64,000 bases of DNA from NCBI GenBank assembly GCA_947454055.1, contig CANGIS010000007.1:21267-85266 (forward strand), in the 5' to 3' direction. Source of the stretch: Hyphomicrobiales bacterium. GTDB taxonomy: Bacteria > Pseudomonadota > Alphaproteobacteria > Rhizobiales > Beijerinckiaceae. Positions 9,957 to 19,676 of this stretch are shown one piece after another. Positions within the stretch are counted from its first letter, which is position 1, and each line of letters starts with the position of its first letter. A program made the translations under genes and the position numbers. A model generated the notes under the pieces. The model did not search any database, had not been told where the DNA came from, and saw only the letters and a list, made by a program, of their open reading frames with translations.

Positions 9957-10138
9957 CCTTTTGATTCAATTTTCTAGCCTCGAGGGTGCCCCCAGATTCA
10001 GGAGCTAAAAAAATATTTCGCAAGACTTTCTTAATCTCTAGACAAATCAGTCGAACACGATTCTTATCGCATCGATTCGGGCGGCTGGGGGCAGCAAGTC
10101 CACTCTAAGTTCAGACGGATAAACCCAAGAGGTTATTG
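9957..10138 (+). promoter_or_regulatory. Upstream region of the PleC-like kinase with four GANTC sites
   Basis: This 180-base gap contains GATTC at 9963, 9995, 10059 and 10074, four CcrM methylation sites in 116 bases. GANTC is expected about once in 256 bases. In Caulobacter, CcrM methylation of promoter GANTC sites links transcription to chromosome replication. No clean CtrA box (TTAA-N7-TTAA) is visible. An AGAGG ribosome site sits just before the kinase start. Regulation by methylation is inferred. Confidence 0.45.
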
Positions 10139-12433
10139 ATGGCGCGCGTGCACGCGGCCAGCACGCGCTCGCGTGCGGCCACGATTCAGGGAATGGCTCG
10201 CTCGGTGGCACATCCGGCCTATGCCCGGATCATCGCAGCCGAACCTTGGCTTCGTAAACTGGTGCCTGTTCTGGTCGCTATTTTCGTTGTCGTGCTCGGC
10301 GCGTTCGCCTGGCTCGAGATTCAGGCCTCGCAAAGCGATGCGTTGGCGGCGATGGCCGAAGAGGTCGAGCTTGTTACCTCGCTATCGCGCGGCGAGATCG
10401 CCCGCCTGATCGACGAGCGCGGACCATCCAATATCGGTAACCCGCAAGCTTTGCTGATGGCAGCCGTTCCAGCCCGTCTGTTGACCCATGGCCGCATCGT
10501 TGCGATGACCGATGCCAACGGCCTTATCAAAGCTGTTGTTCCCGCCGATTCCGAGATGCCGGACATTCCCGCCGGCATTGATCAAATGGCGCAAGGCGAC
10601 CTTGCGGCACTCTCGACGATCACGCAAAAAAATGGCGGCCGTGCCATTCTGGCCATGACACGCCTACCCGCGCCTTTAGGAGAACTGGCGATTGTCGCGC
10701 CGATGGACACGGGGCTTTCACTGTGGCGTAACCGCATCGCGTCCATGCTCACGATGCTCGGCGCAGCCATGCTTGCTATTTTGGGATTGGGCCTTGCCTA
10801 TTTCTGGCAGGCTTTTCGGGTGCGCCAGTCCGACGCCATCGTCGATAAAGTTCGCGAGCGGCTTGATCTGGCGCTTAATCGGGGACGTTGCGGGTTGTGG
10901 GATTGGGATATTGCGCGCGGTGCAATTTACTGGTCCGACTCGATGTACGAAATGCTGGGCCTTGAGCGGCAAGCCGAGTTCATGTCGTTCGGCGAAGTGA
11001 ATGGCCGGGTCCATCCGGAGGATCGCGATCTCTATGCCTTAGCCGATCAACTGGCCGCCGAGCGCACCAACACGGTCGATCATGCGTTCCGGATTCTGGA
11101 TGCCAAGGGCGAATGGGTTTGGGTGCGTGCCCGTGCCGAGCTTATTCACGATGAGGCGACACAATCGGCCCATCTGGTCGGCATCGTCGTGGATATTTCC
11201 GAACAAAGGCGGACAGCCGCTGAAAATGCCGTCGCCGATTTGCGGTTGCGCGATGCGATTGAGACGATCGGAGAGGCCTTTGTGCTCTGGGATGCCGATA
11301 ATCGGCTCGTGATGTGCAATTCAAAATTCCAGCATCTGCACGATTTACCGTCCGAACTGGTGCATCGCGGCACCCCGTACGAGGCGCTCAAACCCTATCT
11401 CGCCCACTTCATTGCTCAAGCCCGCCGCGAGCAGCTGAGCCATGACGAGGGAGATGCCAAATCCTACGAAATGCTCCTGCCGGAAGGGCGCTGGCTTCAG
11501 GTCAATGAACGCCGCACCAAGGATGGCGGCTATGTCTCGGTTGGCACCGACATCACCGCGCTCAAAACCGAAGAACAGCGTTTCCAGGAATCGGAACGGA
11601 AATTGACCGCAACCATTTCCGATCTCCACCGCTCGCGCTTGACCCTGGAAACCCAGGCCGAACAATTGTCGCGCCTTGCCGAGCGCTATCTCGAGCAAAA
11701 GGCCGAGGCAGAAACCGCCAACCACGCGAAAAGCGAATTTCTCGCCAAAATGAGCCATGAACTCCGCACCCCGCTCAACGCCATTCTCGGCTTCGCCGAA
11801 ATCATGGACGCGCAGATTTATGGCCCGCTGGGTCATCCGAAATATAAAGACTACAGCCATGATATTTCACGCAGCGGCCAGGCCCTGCTAACCATCATTG
11901 CGGATATTCTCGATATGGCTGAACTCGAGGCCGGTCGTATTAAAATCGAAAAGCGACCGATTATCCTGAACACCATCGCTGAGGAAACCATCGAGAAACT
12001 GCATGCGGAAGCCGCCGCAAAATCGCAACGGATCGTGGCCAATCTTTCGGCAGAAACGCCTCTTCTGGCCGATCAACGGGCCATCGAGCGCATTCTTGCC
12101 CACCTCGTCCACAATGCCGTGAAATTCACGCCAGAGGGTGGCCGGATTACGGTGACGACGCGTGAGGTTTCCGGAGCCGTCAATATCTATGTCGAAGACA
12201 ATGGAATTGGCATTCCCAAGGAGGCGTTGGCGAAGCTCGGTCGGCCTTTCGAATGGGTCGATCTGGATGCCAAAAAGCCGACCGAAGGTGCCGGTCTCGG
12301 CTTGGCGATTGCGCGCTCTTTTGCCGAACTGCATGGCGGCACGCTTACCATCCGATCAACCGAGGGATCGGGGACGACGGTGTTGGTTCGACTGCCCATC
12401 CGCGCGGGCCCGTTGCTGGAGCAGGCCGCCTAA
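10139..12433 (+). CDS. pleC: PAS-domain sensor histidine kinase, PleC/DivJ-like
   Basis: Membrane-bound sensor kinase of 764 residues, probably controlling the DivK/CtrA cell-cycle pathway. Layout: a transmembrane segment near residues 40-60, a periplasmic sensor of about 150 residues, a second transmembrane segment near residues 200-220, a PAS domain with WDWDIARG, a second PAS-like domain ([15 protein letters not shown]), a coiled-coil linker, a dimerisation/phosphoacceptor helix with [15 protein letters not shown], and an ATPase domain with [17 protein letters not shown] and GAGLGLAIA. The ATG at 10139 has AGAGG nearby. PleC is suggested by the domain order and by the adjacent convergent glnE, an arrangement I recall from rhizobial genomes. 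DivJ or PdhS-type kinases are alternatives. Confidence 0.8.
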   Translation: MARVHAASTRSRAATIQGMARSVAHPAYARIIAAEPWLRKLVPVLVAIFVVVLGAFAWLEIQASQSDALAAMAEEVELVTSLSRGEIARLIDERGPSNIGNPQALLMAAVPARLLTHGRIVAMTDANGLIKAVVPADSEMPDIPAGIDQMAQGDLAALSTITQKNGGRAILAMTRLPAPLGELAIVAPMDTGLSLWRNRIASMLTMLGAAMLAILGLGLAYFWQAFRVRQSDAIVDKVRERLDLALNRGRCGLWDWDIARGAIYWSDSMYEMLGLERQAEFMSFGEVNGRVHPEDRDLYALADQLAAERTNTVDHAFRILDAKGEWVWVRARAELIHDEATQSAHLVGIVVDISEQRRTAAENAVADLRLRDAIETIGEAFVLWDADNRLVMCNSKFQHLHDLPSELVHRGTPYEALKPYLAHFIAQARREQLSHDEGDAKSYEMLLPEGRWLQVNERRTKDGGYVSVGTDITALKTEEQRFQESERKLTATISDLHRSRLTLETQAEQLSRLAERYLEQKAEAETANHAKSEFLAKMSHELRTPLNAILGFAEIMDAQIYGPLGHPKYKDYSHDISRSGQALLTIIADILDMAELEAGRIKIEKRPIILNTIAEETIEKLHAEAAAKSQRIVANLSAETPLLADQRAIERILAHLVHNAVKFTPEGGRITVTTREVSGAVNIYVEDNGIGIPKEALAKLGRPFEWVDLDAKKPTEGAGLGLAIARSFAELHGGTLTIRSTEGSGTTVLVRLPIRAGPLLEQAA

Positions 12434-12461
12434 TCTGACGGATCAGCCAAGGCTCAAGCGT

Positions 12462-15404
12462 TCAACGGCCCAGCCGCCGATTAAATATGGCCCGAATCTT
12501 CGCTTGAACATCCTTGAGGTGGGAATCAAGCAGTTTGAAATCGGGCAATCCGGCGAGGCTCGCCAACCGCTTCAAAAAATTGCGATCGGCCGCCTTCGGA
12601 TCGAACTCGCCGGACACCATGGTGCGCTGCCACTGCATCAGATCGCGCATCAGGTTATACCCGTCCAAAAGGCTGGCCACATCGTCCTGCTCCATCAGTC
12701 CTTCATCGCGGGCGGCTGATAGAATGGCGGCGGTATTTTGAAGGGCCAGCGAAGGGTGACTTTGGGCCTCACTCAGCACCAAAGTCTGGGCAATAAATTC
12801 AATATCCATCAACCCGCCGCGGGCCAGTTTGAGATCCCACGGATCAGACTCGCCCTTTTCTTTAGCGATCAGGGCGCGCATATCGGCGGCATCCTCTGCC
12901 ACCTTGGCTTGAAGACGAACGCGGGAAACAATCGTCCGCAATTCGTCTGATACTTCTTGCATGAATTCGGGCTGGCCCGCGACGGGCCGTGCCCGAACCA
13001 AAGCGAGATGTTCCCATGTCTCGGCTTCACCATGGGTATGGTAATCCATAAAACTGCGATATTGGGTCGCGGCCGGCCCCTTATTGCCCGACGGGCGCAA
13101 TCGCATATCGACGGCATAGAGCATGCCCCGCCGTGTCGGTACCGTCAGCGCGCTGATCAGACGCTGAGTCAGCCGCCCGTAATAGACAACAGGATCAAGC
13201 GGCCTTGCTCCATCACTCTCCCCTTTGTCGGGATCAAAATCATAGAGCATGACGAGATCAAGATCGGAAGTGGCCGTCATCTCGCGTGACCCCAGCCGCC
13301 CCATGCCGAGCACGGCCATGCGCCCCCCTTTGACGCGGCCGTGATCGACCACAAAGCGGCGTTCCACCTCGGCCAGCGTTATCCGGATCAAGGCTTCGGC
13401 CAGGGTCGAATAGGCCTCGCCCGCCATTGCGGGCGACAAGACATCGGAGAGCATGCGAACGCCGACCAGAAACATCTCGTGCTGGCCCGTCTCACGCAGG
13501 CGGTCGAGAAAATCCTCAATCTGATCGTGCTGGCCGATGGCCGATGAAATGCGATCCATCAATTGCGGCAGAAGGGGGAAAGGTTCAACGAAAGCCGGGT
13601 CAATAATGGCATCGAGCAGATGGGGCCGATGGGCGACAATATCGGCAAGCCGTGGCGCTGAGCCCAATATATCCGCAAACAAGGCCAGAATAGGCCGGTG
13701 TTCGCGTAAAATCGCAAAGAGCTCGACGGCGGCTGGCATCCCGCCGAGAACCCGATCAAAGGTCGCCAGCGCACCATCAGGATCGGCACTTTTACCAAAG
13801 GCTTGCAGCATGGAAGGAACAAGCTCGGTCAGCACTTCGCGGGCGCGCGGACTGGTGACCGCACTGCGCCGGCCAAAGTGCCATCCCCTGACGGTTTCCG
13901 TCGCCTTTTCAGGCTCGGTGAAGCCCATGCGCCGCAGGGTATCAATCGTATCAGGATCGTCGACCGTACCTGTGAAAACGAGGCTTCCCTCCCCCGCTGC
14001 TAGATCTGCCCCTTCCTCGAACAGTCGGGCATAATGCCGCTCGACGAGGCGCGCCATCCGCGTGAGTGCTTTTGAAAAAGCCCCGATCCCCGAATAGCCA
14101 CAAAACCGTGAAAAGCTTTTCAACTCCTCCTCGTCGACCGGCAAGCGTTGGGTCTGTTCGTCGGCCACCATTTGCAGCCGGTGCTCGATGCCGCGCAAAA
14201 AGCGATAGGCCTCGGTCAGATCATCGCGCGCGTCCGCCGAGATCCAGCCATCGGCATGCAGGGCCACCAGCATATCCAGCGTTCGACGACCACGAAGCGC
14301 GAGCCGGCGGCCACCAAAAACAAGCTGCTGCGTTTGAACAAAAAATTCGACTTCCCGAATACCACCCCGACCCAGCTTGATGTCGTGGCCGGCCACCGCA
14401 ATGGCCTCATGGCCACGAACCGCATGAATTTGCCGCTTCATCGCATGGATGTCCGCAATGGCGGCAAAGTCGAAATATTTTCGCCAGATAAAGGGAACCA
14501 GATCGACAAGAAATGCCTCGCCCACCGCCATGTCGCCGGCAACGGGGCGCGCCTTGATCAATGCCGCCCGCTCCCAATTTTGCCCGACGCTTTCGTAATA
14601 GGCAAAAGCCGAGGCCACCGATATCGCAACCGGCGTGGAGGCTGGATCGGGGCGAAGCCTGAGGTCAACGCGGAAGACATAGCCATCCGCCGTCCGCTGA
14701 TCGATCAGGCGAACGATGGATTTGACCATGCGAACAAAAAGCGGGCCGGGCTCGACCCCGTCGGCGAGCGGTGCCCGTTCCGGATCGTAAAGCACGACAA
14801 TATCAATATCCGACGAATAATTCAGCTCACCCGCGCCGTGTTTGCCGAGGGCCAAAATCACCAGTCCACACGAGAACGGTTCCGCATCCGTGTTTGAAAC
14901 CAACAATGTTCCGCGTGCAATTTCTTCTTGCGTGACGAAGGCCAATGCGGCTTGAAGGGTTGAATCCGCGAACAGGCTCAAAGCCTGTGTTACCCGTTCG
15001 ACTGACCAGACACCGCCCAAATCCGCCAGCGCGATCAAGAGCGCGGCTTCCTGCTTGATGAGCCGCAGGGCCCGCATAACGGCCGCTTCGTCACCCGCAT
15101 GGCTTTTCGGGATCAGGAGGCATTCAGCAATCAAGGCGTCAAAACGTTGATCGGGTGCGACCTCCAGCAACCCTATCAAACGGGCCGGACTTTGCAGCAC
15201 AAGCCGCCATAGATAAGGCGACTGACTGGCAATACCGAGGATCACATCCGCAACCGTCGGGTTGATTTCCAAGAGCCGATGCAGGTCAGCCTCTTGCCCG
15301 TCTTGGAGAGCTTTTTCGGAAAGGGCTGCCAGTTTCAGGCGGGCGGCCTTCAGCTCGCTGGGTTTGGGCGTGTTGCGGATAAGGGAAGCGAGAGGTGCCG
15401 TCAT
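12462..15404 (-). CDS. glnE: Glutamine synthetase adenylyltransferase/deadenylase
   Basis: Bifunctional enzyme that adds AMP to, or removes it from, glutamine synthetase in response to nitrogen status via PII. The 980-residue product has two nucleotidyltransferase domains. The N-terminal one has GKHGAGELNYSSDIDI and the C-terminal one has GMGRLGSREMTATSDLDLVML, each with the paired catalytic aspartates. The start ATG overlaps the stop of the upstream histidine kinase by 4 bases (ATGA), which suggests coupled translation. It converges on the PleC-like gene with only 28 bases between the stops. Full length and typical. Confidence 0.96.
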   Translation of the reverse strand: MTAPLASLIRNTPKPSELKAARLKLAALSEKALQDGQEADLHRLLEINPTVADVILGIASQSPYLWRLVLQSPARLIGLLEVAPDQRFDALIAECLLIPKSHAGDEAAVMRALRLIKQEAALLIALADLGGVWSVERVTQALSLFADSTLQAALAFVTQEEIARGTLLVSNTDAEPFSCGLVILALGKHGAGELNYSSDIDIVVLYDPERAPLADGVEPGPLFVRMVKSIVRLIDQRTADGYVFRVDLRLRPDPASTPVAISVASAFAYYESVGQNWERAALIKARPVAGDMAVGEAFLVDLVPFIWRKYFDFAAIADIHAMKRQIHAVRGHEAIAVAGHDIKLGRGGIREVEFFVQTQQLVFGGRRLALRGRRTLDMLVALHADGWISADARDDLTEAYRFLRGIEHRLQMVADEQTQRLPVDEEELKSFSRFCGYSGIGAFSKALTRMARLVERHYARLFEEGADLAAGEGSLVFTGTVDDPDTIDTLRRMGFTEPEKATETVRGWHFGRRSAVTSPRAREVLTELVPSMLQAFGKSADPDGALATFDRVLGGMPAAVELFAILREHRPILALFADILGSAPRLADIVAHRPHLLDAIIDPAFVEPFPLLPQLMDRISSAIGQHDQIEDFLDRLRETGQHEMFLVGVRMLSDVLSPAMAGEAYSTLAEALIRITLAEVERRFVVDHGRVKGGRMAVLGMGRLGSREMTATSDLDLVMLYDFDPDKGESDGARPLDPVVYYGRLTQRLISALTVPTRRGMLYAVDMRLRPSGNKGPAATQYRSFMDYHTHGEAETWEHLALVRARPVAGQPEFMQEVSDELRTIVSRVRLQAKVAEDAADMRALIAKEKGESDPWDLKLARGGLMDIEFIAQTLVLSEAQSHPSLALQNTAAILSAARDEGLMEQDDVASLLDGYNLMRDLMQWQRTMVSGEFDPKAADRNFLKRLASLAGLPDFKLLDSHLKDVQAKIRAIFNRRLGR

Positions 15405-16795
15405 GGCGCAACGATAGGAAGGCTGAGCACCACACGCAAGCCCGGGGCATTATCTTCCAGCCGGATTGTGCCACCATGCAAACGGGCCACGGCGGCCGCC
15501 AGCGACAGTCCAAGCCCCGAGCCGGGACGGGTGCGAGAGGTTTCAAGGCGCACAAACCTTTCCAGAACCCGCTCGCGATCCGATTCCGGAATGCCGGGTC
15601 CGTTGTCGGCGACAACAAGTTCGACATGATCCTTGGAAAGGCGGGCCCCGACCATCACCGCGGGTTGATGGGTCTCGTCCGCGTTCTCTGGTAAATATTT
15701 GATCGCATTATCAATGAGATTGGCCAGCGCCTGACCGATCAATTCGCGGGAGGCCATCACCAAAAACGGACCTTCCCCTTCAAACTGTAATGCAACGCCG
15801 GCTTCTTCGGCAAAAGGCTCATAGAGTTCGACGACATCGCGCGCAATGTCGATGACATCGGCCTTGTTCATGCCCTCTAGCTCGCCGCCGGCTTCGGCGC
15901 GCGCAATCATCAACAGCGCGTTGAAAACCTTGATGAGACCATCCGCTTCCTCGATCGTATTTTCGAGCGCCACGCGATAATCGGTTAGCGATTCACCGAT
16001 CCGCAAGGCCTCCTCCGCACTGTTTCGAAGCCGTGTCAGTGGGGTCTTAAGGTCATGCGCAATATTGTCGGACACTTCGCGCAAGCCCGCCATCAGCTCG
16101 CCGATCCGCTCGAGCATGGCGTTAAGGCTTTGGGCCAGTCGATCCATTTCATCATTGGTGCCGGTAACCGCCAGCCGCCCCGATAAATCTCCCGCCATGA
16201 TGGTGCGCGTGGTCTCGGTCATCTGATCGACCCGCCCCAAGACCCGTCGGGCCACAAACACCCCGCCAATGACGGCCAGGACGAGGACGAGCAGGATCGA
16301 CCACCCCGCTGCTCGGAAAATCACATTGTGCAACCGCTCCGTCTCGGCCAGATCGCGCCCGACCAGTAACCGGAATCCCCCCGGCAAAATAACCGTTTCA
16401 ACGAGAGCGCGATGCGGCCTCGGTGCGCCATCCTCAACGACACGGTAAAAAAGCTCGTAGGTTCCCGCCTCGAGCAAACCTTCGCTATCGATGCTGCTGA
16501 TATTGCCCGCCAAGGTCTCGCCAGCGGCGGAGGTAACAAGATAAAGCGACGATCCGGGCTGGCGAGAACGTCGCTCGATTTGATGGACGAGCCTTATGAC
16601 GCCGCCGGTATTGAATTGGGTTAAAAGCCCGTCAATCTCCTCGGCAACCGTTACGCTGACCTGTTCGTCCAGCAAACGAAACGCATTGAACGCGACATAT
16701 CCAAGGATAAGTCCCGCAAAAACCGTAAAGATGGCGAGAAAGGCCAGCGCGAGCTTGAAGGCCGTGGTGCGAAAAAGCCTACCGAGCGCTGTCAC
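15401..16795 (-). CDS. Two-component sensor histidine kinase
   Basis: Inner-membrane HAMP-type kinase of about 464 residues. It has a transmembrane helix at about residues 15-38, a short periplasmic sensor, a second helix near 165-185, a HAMP linker, the phosphoacceptor motif NIAHDLKTPLTRLR, and an ATPase domain with NLIDNAIKYLP, DNGPGIP and GSGLGLSLAAA. No ATG is available: GTG at 16795 puts the protein start at ALGRLFRTTAFKL and overlaps the regulator gene by 17 bases, while GTG at 16813 would add six residues. Neither start has a clear ribosome site, so translation is probably coupled to the upstream regulator. The ligand is unknown; the neighbouring degP hints at an envelope-stress role, but that is inference. 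Confidence 0.9.
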   Translation of the reverse strand: MTALGRLFRTTAFKLALAFLAIFTVFAGLILGYVAFNAFRLLDEQVSVTVAEEIDGLLTQFNTGGVIRLVHQIERRSRQPGSSLYLVTSAAGETLAGNISSIDSEGLLEAGTYELFYRVVEDGAPRPHRALVETVILPGGFRLLVGRDLAETERLHNVIFRAAGWSILLVLVLAVIGGVFVARRVLGRVDQMTETTRTIMAGDLSGRLAVTGTNDEMDRLAQSLNAMLERIGELMAGLREVSDNIAHDLKTPLTRLRNSAEEALRIGESLTDYRVALENTIEEADGLIKVFNALLMIARAEAGGELEGMNKADVIDIARDVVELYEPFAEEAGVALQFEGEGPFLVMASRELIGQALANLIDNAIKYLPENADETHQPAVMVGARLSKDHVELVVADNGPGIPESDRERVLERFVRLETSRTRPGSGLGLSLAAAVARLHGGTIRLEDNAPGLRVVLSLPIVAP

Positions 16796-17462
16796 GGATC
16801 GTGTATCCGGCACCGCGGATCGTATGGATCAGCGGAGTGTCGAACCCTTTATCGATTTTGGCGCGCAGGCGCGAGACGTGAACATCGATCACATTGGTCT
16901 GCGGATCGAAATGGTAATCCCAAACGTTTTCAAGCAGCATGGTACGGGTCACGACCTGTCCCGCATGCCGCATCAGATATTCCAGCAACCGGAATTCGCG
17001 CGGTTGCAGATCAATTTCGGTATCAAGCCGGGCGACCCGTCGGGTAAGACGGTTCAGTTCAAGATCGCCGACCCGATAGATCGTATCCTCGCTCGGCACC
17101 GACCGCCCGCGTCGCGAGAGAATTTCGACCCGCGCCAATAATTCGGAAAACGAATAGGGCTTGGCGAGATAGTCGTCCGCACCGGCGCGCAGCCCCTTCA
17201 CGCGATCATCGACCTGACCCAGCGCCGACAAGATCAGAATCGGCGTATCAATCTTTTGCTCGCGCAGCCCGTGGACCAACGACAATCCATCCATCCGCGG
17301 GATCATCCGATCCACCACAATGGCGTCATAGCGGCCTTCGGAAGCTAACGCATATCCGTCCAGTCCGTCGGACGCGACATCGACCATATGGCCCGACTCG
17401 CGAAACGCTTTGTCCAGATAGGCGGAAGCCGAGGCGTCGTCTTCAACAATCAAAATTTTCAT
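16779..17462 (-). CDS. OmpR-family response regulator
   Basis: Two-component response regulator of 227 residues. The receiver domain has the acidic pair in IVEDD, the phosphoacceptor aspartate in AIVVDRMIPRMDG and the conserved lysine in LAKPYSF. The C-terminal winged-helix domain has RLLEYLMRHAGQVVTR and the DNA-recognition stretch ending RGAGYTIRD. The ATG at 17462 starts the conserved MKILIVEDD; the frame continues upstream without family character. It is the first gene of an operon with the overlapping sensor kinase and then glnE. A terminator separates it from degP. Confidence 0.93.
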   Translation of the reverse strand: MKILIVEDDASASAYLDKAFRESGHMVDVASDGLDGYALASEGRYDAIVVDRMIPRMDGLSLVHGLREQKIDTPILILSALGQVDDRVKGLRAGADDYLAKPYSFSELLARVEILSRRGRSVPSEDTIYRVGDLELNRLTRRVARLDTEIDLQPREFRLLEYLMRHAGQVVTRTMLLENVWDYHFDPQTNVIDVHVSRLRAKIDKGFDTPLIHTIRGAGYTIRDSAR

Positions 17463-17500
17463 GGCTGAAATGTCGGCTTCTTTACAAGGAGCGGTCAAGG

Positions 17501-17543
17501 AAAAAGACGGCGGCGGACCAAACCATAGGTCCAAGCCGCCGTC
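17501..17543 (-). terminator. Intrinsic terminator downstream of degP
   Basis: On the minus strand a GACGGCGGC arm (17543-17535) pairs with GCCGCCGTC (17514-17506), with an inner GGACC/GGTCC stem, and is followed by TTTTT at 17505-17501. It lies between the degP stop and the response regulator start, so it should end degP transcription and separate the two units. Confidence 0.85.
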
Positions 17544-17593
17544 CAAACACCCCGGACGCTCAGGGAGGGGCTCAGCGTCCAGCGCGCAAAGGA

Positions 17594-19093
17594 TTAGGCT
17601 TTGGGAAAAGCGAGGGCAACAAAACGCGTTCCCTCCTCGTTGCGCACCCGCAGGATGATGGCCTTTCGACCGTCCTTTTTAGCCTCCTCGATCGCGGAGC
17701 GAACATCAGCGGGCTTGGAGACCGGCTTGCCGCCGATTTCCAAAATCAGATCTCCCTTTTGCATACCCTTCTCGGAGCCTGCGCCGGAGGGATCGACGTC
17801 GGTCACCAGAACCCCCGAGCCGTCCTTGGAGGGCGCCAGCGTCAATCCAAAGGCAGGGGAAGCCTTCGTCGCAGCCGCCGGATCGGCAGCCGCGGTCTTC
17901 TGGTCCGGAAGCAAGGCCAAACGGACCATCGCGGTCATTTCCTTGCCAGCCCGAACATAGGTGATTTTGGCCGTATCGCCGGGCTTGACCTGGGAAATGC
18001 GTTTCGAAACCTCGCGGGGGCCGGCCATAACCTCGCCGTTCACTTCCCTGATCGTGTCGCCGGGTTTCAACCCAGCATCGGCCGCCGGTGTTCCGGCCTG
18101 CGCCTCTGCAACGAGAGCACCCTTGGTGTCCGCCAGACCCAAGCTATCCGCAATGTCTTGGGTTACAGGCTGGATTTGCACCCCAAGATAACCGCGGGCT
18201 ACCGAGCCGCCATCCTTGAGCGAACCGATCACGCTTGAAACCGTCTCGGACGGGATGGCGAAGGCGATCCCGACGCTACCGCCCGAGGGCGAGTAAATCG
18301 CGGTATTCACGCCCACAACCTCGCCATTGAGATTGAACGTGGGCCCGCCGGAATTGCCGCGATTAACCGGCGCATCGATCTGGATATAGTCATCATACGG
18401 ACCGGAGCCGATATCGCGACCGCGGGCGGAAACGATACCCGCCGTCACCGTTCCACCCAATCCGAACGGATTGCCAACGGCTACCACCCAGTCACCTACA
18501 CGCGGGGACACTGCTGCAAACGGCACAAAGGCGTAAGGCCCGTTATCGATGGTCTTGAGCAAGGCCAGATCGGTTTTCGGATCGCGTCCGATGATTTTGG
18601 CAGCCAGTGTCTGCCCGTCATCGGTGGTCAGCGTTACCTCGACGGCATTTTCGACAACGTGATTATTGGTCACCAGATAGCCATCGGCCGAGATAAAGAA
18701 CCCCGATCCCTGCGCCATGCCATATTGCTTGGGGCCACCCTTTTTGCCATTCTTGCCTTGGTCGCGGAACTGCTTGAAGAATTTTTCAAGCGGATGGCCG
18801 GGCGGAAGATCGGGAACTGCGAAGTCCTGCCCGTCATCCTCCGACATCGAGGCGGCTTCGAGTTTGACTTTCACGGAAACCACGGCCGGCCTGACCTTGG
18901 CCACGATATCGGCAAAAGACGGCATGAATTGAGCTGCAGCAGCCGTATTGGACTGCGCAAAGACGGGGGTCGGCGCCATATTCACCAAGCCCGCCAAGCC
19001 GAGCCCGGAAACCGCCAGAACCGCTGCACCCGCAAGCAATGTCGCGCGCAAACGACGCTTCGACGTTGGGGATGTCGTCAGAAATTTCATCAT
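17594..19093 (-). CDS. degP: Periplasmic serine protease DegP/HtrA (Do family)
   Basis: Periplasmic protease and chaperone for misfolded envelope proteins, about 499 residues. An N-terminal signal sequence (hydrophobic core AGAAVLAVSGLGLAGLV, cleavage near VFAQS) precedes a trypsin-like domain. The catalytic triad is visible: His in NNHVVENAVE, Asp in DPKTDLALL and Ser in RGNSGGP. Two PDZ domains follow (RGYLGVQIQPV and the later GLTLAPSKDG region). The start at 19093 is chosen because GGAGA lies seven bases upstream; ATGs at 19099 and 19132 are worse placed. Its position next to a two-component pair and the ccm genes matches rhizobial degP1. Confidence 0.94.
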   Translation of the reverse strand: MMKFLTTSPTSKRRLRATLLAGAAVLAVSGLGLAGLVNMAPTPVFAQSNTAAAAQFMPSFADIVAKVRPAVVSVKVKLEAASMSEDDGQDFAVPDLPPGHPLEKFFKQFRDQGKNGKKGGPKQYGMAQGSGFFISADGYLVTNNHVVENAVEVTLTTDDGQTLAAKIIGRDPKTDLALLKTIDNGPYAFVPFAAVSPRVGDWVVAVGNPFGLGGTVTAGIVSARGRDIGSGPYDDYIQIDAPVNRGNSGGPTFNLNGEVVGVNTAIYSPSGGSVGIAFAIPSETVSSVIGSLKDGGSVARGYLGVQIQPVTQDIADSLGLADTKGALVAEAQAGTPAADAGLKPGDTIREVNGEVMAGPREVSKRISQVKPGDTAKITYVRAGKEMTAMVRLALLPDQKTAAADPAAATKASPAFGLTLAPSKDGSGVLVTDVDPSGAGSEKGMQKGDLILEIGGKPVSKPADVRSAIEEAKKDGRKAIILRVRNEEGTRFVALAFPKA

Positions 19094-19211
19094 GCTCATA
19101 TCTCCATTCCATTTTTGACCAGGACTTTTCATCCCAATCCATGAAGAAGGTCTAAAGACATTCCGATTACGCCAGTTTCACGGCGACATGACAATTTGGT
19201 AAGATAGGGCG

Positions 19212-19676
19212 TTACGACGCGTCGTTATCCTTGAGCATCGCCTCAAGGCGATCGCGCTCCGTGCGATCAAGCGCTGCGGCATGCAGCGGCGTTTGACGCC
19301 GCGACCGGCTAAAAACCGCCCATCCTCCGATGGCCAACACCATGAAGGGGGAAAGCCACAAGAGAAGGGTATCGGCTGAAAAGCGTGGCTTTAACAAAAT
19401 AAAGTCGCCGTAGCGGTCGACCAAATAGGCGCGGATCGTCTCGTCGCTCTCACCGTCGACAAGCCTTTGCCGCACCAGCACGCGAAGGTCGCGCGCCAAA
19501 GGCGCATGCGAGTCATCGATCGACTGGTTTTGGCAGACAAGGCATCTCAATTCGGAGGAAATCGCCCGCGCGCGGGTTTCAAGCTGACCGTCTTTGAGGA
19601 TTTCATCTGGCTCGACCGCATAGGCCGGCACAAGTCCAAGCCAAAGAACGAGGCAAAGCCCGAGCAGCCGGCTCAT
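19212..19676 (-). CDS. ccmH: Cytochrome c-type biogenesis protein CcmH (CycL)
   Basis: Thioredoxin-like reductant of apocytochrome c haem-binding cysteines during cytochrome c maturation. The 154-residue protein has an N-terminal signal/anchor, the redox motif LRCLVCQNQSI with the CxxC pair, and a C-terminal transmembrane helix (TLLLWLSPFMVLAIGGWAVF). The ATG overlaps the ccmF stop by 4 bases. It is the last gene of the ccmI-ccmE-ccmF-ccmH operon, the rhizobial cycHJKL order. Confidence 0.95.
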   Translation of the reverse strand: MSRLLGLCLVLWLGLVPAYAVEPDEILKDGQLETRARAISSELRCLVCQNQSIDDSHAPLARDLRVLVRQRLVDGESDETIRAYLVDRYGDFILLKPRFSADTLLLWLSPFMVLAIGGWAVFSRSRRQTPLHAAALDRTERDRLEAMLKDNDAS

